Positions 5,744 through 10,169 of a stretch of 10,169 nucleotides of DNA are shown one piece after another. Made by a program: the position numbers and the translations under genes. Under the pieces are notes generated by a model. It was not told where the DNA came from and searched no databases. It worked only from the letters and a program-made list of their open reading frames with translations. How positions within the stretch are numbered: position 1 is the stretch's first letter; every line of letters starts with the position of its first letter. Source of the stretch: Sporomusa sp. GTDB taxonomy: Bacteria > Bacillota_C > Negativicutes > Sporomusales > Sporomusaceae. Where the stretch lies: assembly GCA_029256645.1 (NCBI GenBank), contig JAQSXM010000316.1, positions 1-10,169 on the forward strand. Direction: 5' to 3'.

Positions 5744-5938
5744 ATCGACTATCTCGAGGCAGAGACTGACTTCATTACGCTGTCCTCCATGTAAGGAGAA
5801 CAGTGGGAAGAAGGTTCAAGCCCTCAAATATACAAAGCGAGGCTTACCTTGTAAGTCAGGCTTATCCAGTGAGTCGGTGCCCTAATTCCATAGCAGCACT
5901 GGCGTTTTAGGGCCACCAGTTGCTGGAGATACAATCTA
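5744..5938 (+). other. Hairpin-rich untranslated leader between terminator 3 and the small ORF
   Basis: No convincing gene lies here. An ORF at 5694-5885 begins inside the terminator and has no ribosome site. Three local hairpins are visible: CTGTCCTCC/GGAGAACAG (5780-5788 with 5795-5803, one mismatch), GGCTTAC/GTAAGTC (5841-5847 with 5851-5857), and GCCCTAA/TTAGGGC (5879-5885 with 5907-5913). None has a T-tract. The role is unknown. It may be a structured 5' leader or a processing site. Confidence 0.4.
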
Positions 5939-5950
5939 GGAGGGGTTGAA

Positions 5951-6082
5951 ATGAGTATAGAGCCGTGTGTTGCTCTGTCGGAGCGGATAAGAAATTACGA
6001 TGAGGCTGTAGTTACAGGTCTTGCCAGCTTAAAACAGTCTATGGCTCCCACCGATTTTGCAGAGGGGGACAGCCACAAATGA
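5951..6082 (+). CDS. 43-residue ORF upstream of and overlapping mutA
   Basis: The ATG at 5951 is preceded by a strong AGGAGGGG site (about 5938-5945), and the ORF ends at TGA 6080-6082. That stop overlaps the mutA ATG (6079-6081) as ATGA, the classic layout for translational coupling. The product starts MSIEPCVALSERIRNY and ends FAEGDSHK. It is mostly helical in character, with one cysteine and no membrane segment. I do not recognise a family. It is the first translated unit after three cobalamin riboswitches, so it may be a leader/coupling peptide or a small accessory protein of the mutase. The ribosome site and the overlap are what support it being real. Confidence 0.6.
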   Translation: MSIEPCVALSERIRNYDEAVVTGLASLKQSMAPTDFAEGDSHK

Positions 6083-8262
6083 ACGAAGTAAAAGCAGAGC
6101 CCGCAGATTCTAACAGTCTGTTTGGGGAATTTCCCGAACCCTCATATGAACAGTGGCGGGCCCTCATATGAACAGTGGCGGGCAGAGGCTGAGAAGGCGC
6201 TTAAAGGCGCCAGCTTTGAAAGTAAATTAATTACGCAAACCTATGAAGGTATTGCGCTACAACCCATTTATAGTCCGCTTAACCTGTCAAACTCCAACCT
6301 CAGTCATTCCCTTCCCGGCAGCTGGCCCTTTATCCGGGGAACCCGGGCCGGTGGCTATCTGACCACCCCCTGGCTGATTGCCCAGGTTTGTGATCAGGCC
6401 ATGGCCATAGAGGTAAATGCGGTATTGAAAAATGAGTTGTCCAGAGGACTTAAGGCAATTCACTTACAACTGGATACAGCCACATTAGCCGGTGAGGACC
6501 CTGATTGCGCTGAGGCAGACAGAATTGGGGATCAGGGGTTTTCCCTCGTAAGCCTCGCTGATTTGACGCAGGCATTAGCAGGGCTTGACCTGAAACAATG
6601 GCCGGTACTCATCCAGTGCGGTGTCAGTCAGCTGCCGGTCGCCGCCCTACTTGCCGGTGTTGCCCGGGCCCAGGGAATAGAACTGCAGAATTTATCCGGG
6701 GCAATTACAATGGATCCGCTGGGATTATTGTCACAACAGGGGTATTTGCCGGCCGAACTGGAAACGCTGTATGACGAAATGGCGGCAGTCACCCTGTGGG
6801 CAGATCGTCATGCCCCGCAGCTTAAGACCATCCTGGCCGATGCCAGCCCCTACCATGATGCCGGTGGCAATGCGGTACAGGAACTGGCCTTTGCTTTAGC
6901 GACCGCTGTGGAGTATGTCAATAAGCTTCAGGAACGGGGCGTGGCCTTCTCCGTCATTTCCCGCCACCTGCGTTTTTCCTTCTCCCTTGGTGCCAATATG
7001 TTTATGGAGTTGGCAAAAATAAGGGCGGCCCGCGTGTTGTGGAGCCAGGTTGCCGAGGCGTTTGGGGGTAATGAAACAGACTGCAGGGCCAACATTCACG
7101 GGCGTACCTCCCGCTTTACCAAAACGATCTATGATCCTTACGTCAACATGCTGCGAACGACTACCGAAGCCTTCGCCGGGGTGGCAGGCGGTCTTGACAG
7201 TTTATATGTTGGGCCGTTTGACGAAGTGATCAGGCCTAGTGACGAGTTTTCGCGGCGTATTGCCCGCAATACCCAAATTATGCTGCAGCAGGAATGCTCA
7301 TTATTGCTGCCGGTTGATCCGGCAGGCGGATCCTGGTATGTAGAAGCCTTAACCGAAGAGCTGGCTTATAAAGCCTGGGAACTGTTCCGTAAAACGGAAG
7401 CCTATGGCGGTATGCTGCAGGCTGTACAGGCCGGATTTCCTCAGGATCAGGTAGCTGCTACAGCGCAAAAACGGGCAGCAAACCTGGCTAAACGGCGGGA
7501 TGCTGTTGTCGGTACTAATGTCTATGCCAATCTAACAGAAAAACCTTTGGAACAACCGGTGATCAATCCGGAAGACATCCGGTCAGTCCGGATCAGGGAG
7601 CTGTCCAGCTTTCGCTCGGTTACCGACATTGACCAGCGAATGCTTTGTCTGGAGCGCCTGGCCGAGCAGCGCAATAACCTGACAGAGAAAACGCTGGAGT
7701 CGGCCGTGCAGGCAGTAACCGCCGGTTGTACCATCGGGGAGATTCTGGCTGCCCTGCGTCAAACAGTAGCTGCTCCGCTGACGGTTATGCCGTTGCGCTT
7801 GCACCGGCTGGCAGAGCTTTATGAGACAGTGCGGCTGACGACAGAGCACCATGTAAACCAGGGCGGGGAAAACCTGAAAATCTTTTTGGCGAATATGGGA
7901 CCCATTCCCCAACATAAGCCAGAGCTGACTTCAGCCGTGGTTTCTTTGAGGTTGGCGGTTTTACCCTCATTGGCAATAATGGCTTTGATGCCCCGGCAGC
8001 AGCAGTGGCAGCAGCTGTGCAGGTCCAGGCCGATGCTGTGGTCATCTGCTCTACCGATGCCGCCTATCCCGAACTTGTGCCGCCGCTGGCCCGGCTGTTA
8101 AAGCAGGCCCGGCCTGACGTCTGGGTCATTTTGGCCGGGCTGCCGCCGGAGGACCTGCAGCAGGAATATCAAGCGGCTGGTGTAGACGAGTTTATCCATG
8201 TCCGGGCTGATTGTCATGCCAGCCTGGTGCGGTTGCAGAAAAGGAAGGGGATGATACGGTGA
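6079..8262 (+). CDS. mutA: Methylmalonyl-CoA mutase small (beta) subunit, reading frame broken by two indels
   Basis: MutA pairs with MutB to interconvert succinyl-CoA and methylmalonyl-CoA in the propionate pathway. It is the non-catalytic partner. Start: ATG 6079, with GAGGGGG upstream. The N-terminus reads [20 protein letters not shown] once a perfect 22-bp tandem duplication (6139-6182) is removed. As given, translation from 6079 stops at TGA 6169-6171 after 30 residues. The body (6183-7918) is continuous, with family motifs [36 protein letters not shown] and [20 protein letters not shown]. One G appears missing near 7918. Restoring it gives [20 protein letters not shown] and the B12-fold-like C-terminal domain to TGA 8260-8262. 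The corrected product is 720 residues. The DxHxxG ligand motif is absent, as expected for this subunit. The shifts cancel, and all else is conserved, so a sequence error or recent mutation is likely. Confidence 0.92.
6139..6182 (+). repeat. Perfect 22-bp tandem duplication inside the mutA start region
   Basis: The 22 bases at 6139-6160 (starting CCCTCATATG, ending GTGGCGGG) are repeated exactly at 6161-6182. One copy encodes PSYEQWR-A of MutA. Two copies add 22 bases and shift the frame by one. The duplication also places an ATG (6146-6148) in frame with the mutA body, but without a good ribosome site. Confidence 0.97.
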
Positions 8263-10169
8263 CAGCTAAACCTAATTTTGCCACAATGGAGTTCGCAGGC
8301 CGGTTTAATGCCCCCTCATATGATGACTGGCAGCAAAAGATCGAACATGAAACAGGTAAAACAGTAACAGAACTGGTCCACCGGACCATGGAGCAGATTG
8401 ATATTCAGCCCCTCTACACCGAAAAAGACATGACCGGGCTTGATCATCTGCGCTTCTTATCCGGTATCCCCCCGTTTTTGCGCGGACCCTATCCGAATAT
8501 GTATGTTACTCAGCCCTGGACAGTCCGGCAATATGCTGGTTTCTCAACCGCTGAAGAGAGCAATGCTTTCTACAAACGGAATCTTGCGATGGGCCAGAAA
8601 GGCTTGTCGATTGCGTTTGACCTGGCCACCCACCGGGGCTATGACTCCGACCACCCCCGGGTGGTTGGGGATGTCGGCAAAGCCGGGGTGGCAGTCGATT
8701 CTATTTTGGACATGAAGATCCTGTTTGATGGAATCCCCCTGGATAAGATGTCGGTGTCAATGACCATGAACGGTGCCGTATTGCCTATTATGGCATTTTA
8801 CATTGTGGCTGCCGAGGAACAGGGGGTCAAACCGGAGGTTCTCACCGGTACCATCCAGAATGATATCCTAAAAGAATTTATGGTCCGCAACACCTATATT
8901 TACCCGCCGGAGCCCTCAATCCGGATTATTGGCGACATCTTTGCCTATACCTCCCAAAACATGCCGAAATTCAACAGTATCAGCATCTCCGGTTATCATA
9001 TGCAGGAGGCGGGGGCCACGGCCGATATCGAGCTTGGCTACACCCTGGCTGATGGCCTGGAATATGTAAAAACCGGCTTGAAAGCAGGTCTGGACATTGA
9101 CGCCTTTGCCCCGCGGTTTGCCTTCTTCTGGGCGATCGGCAAAAACTATTTTATGGAAGTGGCCAAGATGCGGGCCGGACGTCTGCTCTGGGCCAAGCTG
9201 ATTAAGCAGTTTAACCCGAAGAACCCTAAATCAATGGCCCTGAGAACCCATTCCCAGACCTCCGGCTGGAGCCTGACCGAACAGGACCCGTTTAATAATG
9301 TGGCCAGAACATGCATTGAGGCGTTGGCTGCTTCGCTGGGGCACACCCAATCGCTGCATACCAATGCCCTGGATGAAGCCATCGCGCTGCCCACCGACTT
9401 CTCGGCCCGGATTGCCCGGAATACCCAGCTGTACCTGCAGGATGAAACCTATATCTGCAAGGTAATTGATCCCTGGGGCGGCTCTTATTATGTCGAGGCC
9501 CTGACGCTGGAGCTGGCCCGCAAAGCCTGGGCTCATATCCAGGAGGTAGAAGCGCTGGGCGGGATGGCTAAAGCCATTGAGACCGGTTTGCCGAAGATGC
9601 GGATTGAGGAAGCGGCAGCACGAAGGCAGGCCCAGATCGATTCAGGCAAAGAAACCATTGTTGGTGTTAATCGCTTTCGCATGGAAAAAGAAGATCCGCT
9701 GGAGATCCTGGAAGTCGATAATACGGTTGTCCGGGAAGCCCAATTACGGCGGTTGGAGCAATTGCGGGCCAATCGCAGTGAGGCTGAGGTGCAGTCGGCT
9801 CTGGCCGCCATTACCAAAGCAATGGCTACAGGCGAAGGTAATGTACTGGATCTCGCTGTTAAGGCCGCCCGTGTCCGGGCCAGCCTGGGGGAAATATCCT
9901 CGGCTGTGGAACAAGTGGTTGGCAGGCATAAGGCGATTATCCGCTCCATTTCCGGTGTTTACAGCAGTGAATTCAATGACGAACAGGAGATTGAGCGGGT
10001 CCGGGCCCAGACTGATGAATTTGCCGGGCTGGAGGGACGGCGCCCACGGATTCTGATCGCAAAAATGGGGCAGGACGGCCATGACCGGGGCGCGAAGGTA
10101 GTATCTACCGCCTTTGCCGATATGGGGTTTGACGTCGATATCGGTCCGTTGTTTCAGACACCGGCAGAA
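8259..10169 (+). CDS. mutB: Methylmalonyl-CoA mutase large (alpha, catalytic) subunit, 3' truncated by window edge
   Basis: MutB binds adenosylcobalamin and carries out the radical rearrangement of succinyl-CoA and (R)-methylmalonyl-CoA. Start: GTG 8259, eight bases after GGAAGGGG and overlapping the mutA stop as GTGA. The first in-frame ATG (8286) lacks such a site. The frame is open to the window edge, giving 637 residues of about 720. The TIM-barrel domain shows [84 protein letters not shown] (Y246/H247, equivalent to the substrate-contacting Y243/H244 of the Propionibacterium enzyme), [16 protein letters not shown] and [14 protein letters not shown]. The B12 domain begins [20 protein letters not shown], with K602, D606 and the cobalt-ligand H608. 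About 85-90 residues of the B12 domain lie outside. It is very close to characterised MutB proteins and looks functional. Confidence 0.97.
   Translation, partial: MTAKPNFATMEFAGRFNAPSYDDWQQKIEHETGKTVTELVHRTMEQIDIQPLYTEKDMTGLDHLRFLSGIPPFLRGPYPNMYVTQPWTVRQYAGFSTAEESNAFYKRNLAMGQKGLSIAFDLATHRGYDSDHPRVVGDVGKAGVAVDSILDMKILFDGIPLDKMSVSMTMNGAVLPIMAFYIVAAEEQGVKPEVLTGTIQNDILKEFMVRNTYIYPPEPSIRIIGDIFAYTSQNMPKFNSISISGYHMQEAGATADIELGYTLADGLEYVKTGLKAGLDIDAFAPRFAFFWAIGKNYFMEVAKMRAGRLLWAKLIKQFNPKNPKSMALRTHSQTSGWSLTEQDPFNNVARTCIEALAASLGHTQSLHTNALDEAIALPTDFSARIARNTQLYLQDETYICKVIDPWGGSYYVEALTLELARKAWAHIQEVEALGGMAKAIETGLPKMRIEEAAARRQAQIDSGKETIVGVNRFRMEKEDPLEILEVDNTVVREAQLRRLEQLRANRSEAEVQSALAAITKAMATGEGNVLDLAVKAARVRASLGEISSAVEQVVGRHKAIIRSISGVYSSEFNDEQEIERVRAQTDEFAGLEGRRPRILIAKMGQDGHDRGAKVVSTAFADMGFDVDIGPLFQTPAE

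Noticed and set aside
5694..5885. Forward ORF of 63 codons starting in terminator 3
   Set aside because: It starts inside the terminator stem region, has no Shine-Dalgarno, has low-complexity content and overlaps a hairpin-rich leader.
6168..6170. Second ATG inside the 22-bp repeat overlapping the early stop, as a restart for mutA
   Set aside because: It is in the wrong frame and reaches a stop after a short out-of-frame peptide. Only the ATG at 6146 is in frame with the mutA body.
7522..8045. Reverse-strand ORFs within mutA and similar ones within cbiZ and mutB
   Set aside because: They are shadows of strongly conserved forward genes in GC-rich codons, with no ribosome sites or recognisable products.

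Overview
The window looks like chromosomal DNA of a propionate/succinate-metabolising anaerobe of the Negativicutes (Sporomusa/Pelosinus-like). This placement is inference. It rests on an RND efflux pump, which fits a double-membrane cell, together with Firmicute-style Shine-Dalgarno sites, riboswitches read out by intrinsic terminators, and a B12-dependent methylmalonyl-CoA mutase pair.

Left part (1-2960). The 3' end of an RND multidrug efflux permease is followed by a visibly AT-richer block. That block holds a MATE-family transporter which seems to lack one internal segment, a frameshifted C-terminal remnant of a class-III aminotransferase, and a decayed second copy of the MATE 3' end. It reads as acquired or rearranged DNA that is decaying.

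Middle (2980-4510). A GC-richer pair of genes follows. One is an exported version of the adenosylcobinamide amidohydrolase CbiZ with an extra C-terminal region. The other is a small protein resembling the uncharacterised TIGR04076 family.

Regulatory block (4510-5950). About 1.4 kb holds no convincing protein gene until the 43-codon ORF at 5951. It carries three complete cobalamin riboswitches in series (about 4652-4850, 5148-5349 and 5441-5647). Each is followed by its own intrinsic terminator, and a further terminator lies between the first and second. Sequences at the 3' edge of each riboswitch can pair with the 5' arm of the following terminator, which predicts OFF switches. A further 200 nt of hairpin-rich leader follows the last terminator.

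Right part (5951-10169). A 43-codon ORF overlaps the start of mutA by ATGA, and mutA overlaps mutB by GTGA, so the three look translationally coupled. mutA, the non-catalytic mutase subunit, is interrupted twice: by a perfect 22-bp tandem duplication near its start and by one missing base near 7918. The two shifts cancel, so the downstream frame and stop are restored. mutB, the catalytic subunit, is intact as far as the window edge and shows the B12-binding DxHxxG motif.

Taken together, the right two-thirds is a corrinoid-centred locus: cobamide salvage or remodelling, triple corrinoid sensing, and the enzyme that uses the cofactor. The most notable features are the triple riboswitch with predicted OFF logic in front of a B12-dependent enzyme, the exported CbiZ, and the double indel in mutA.
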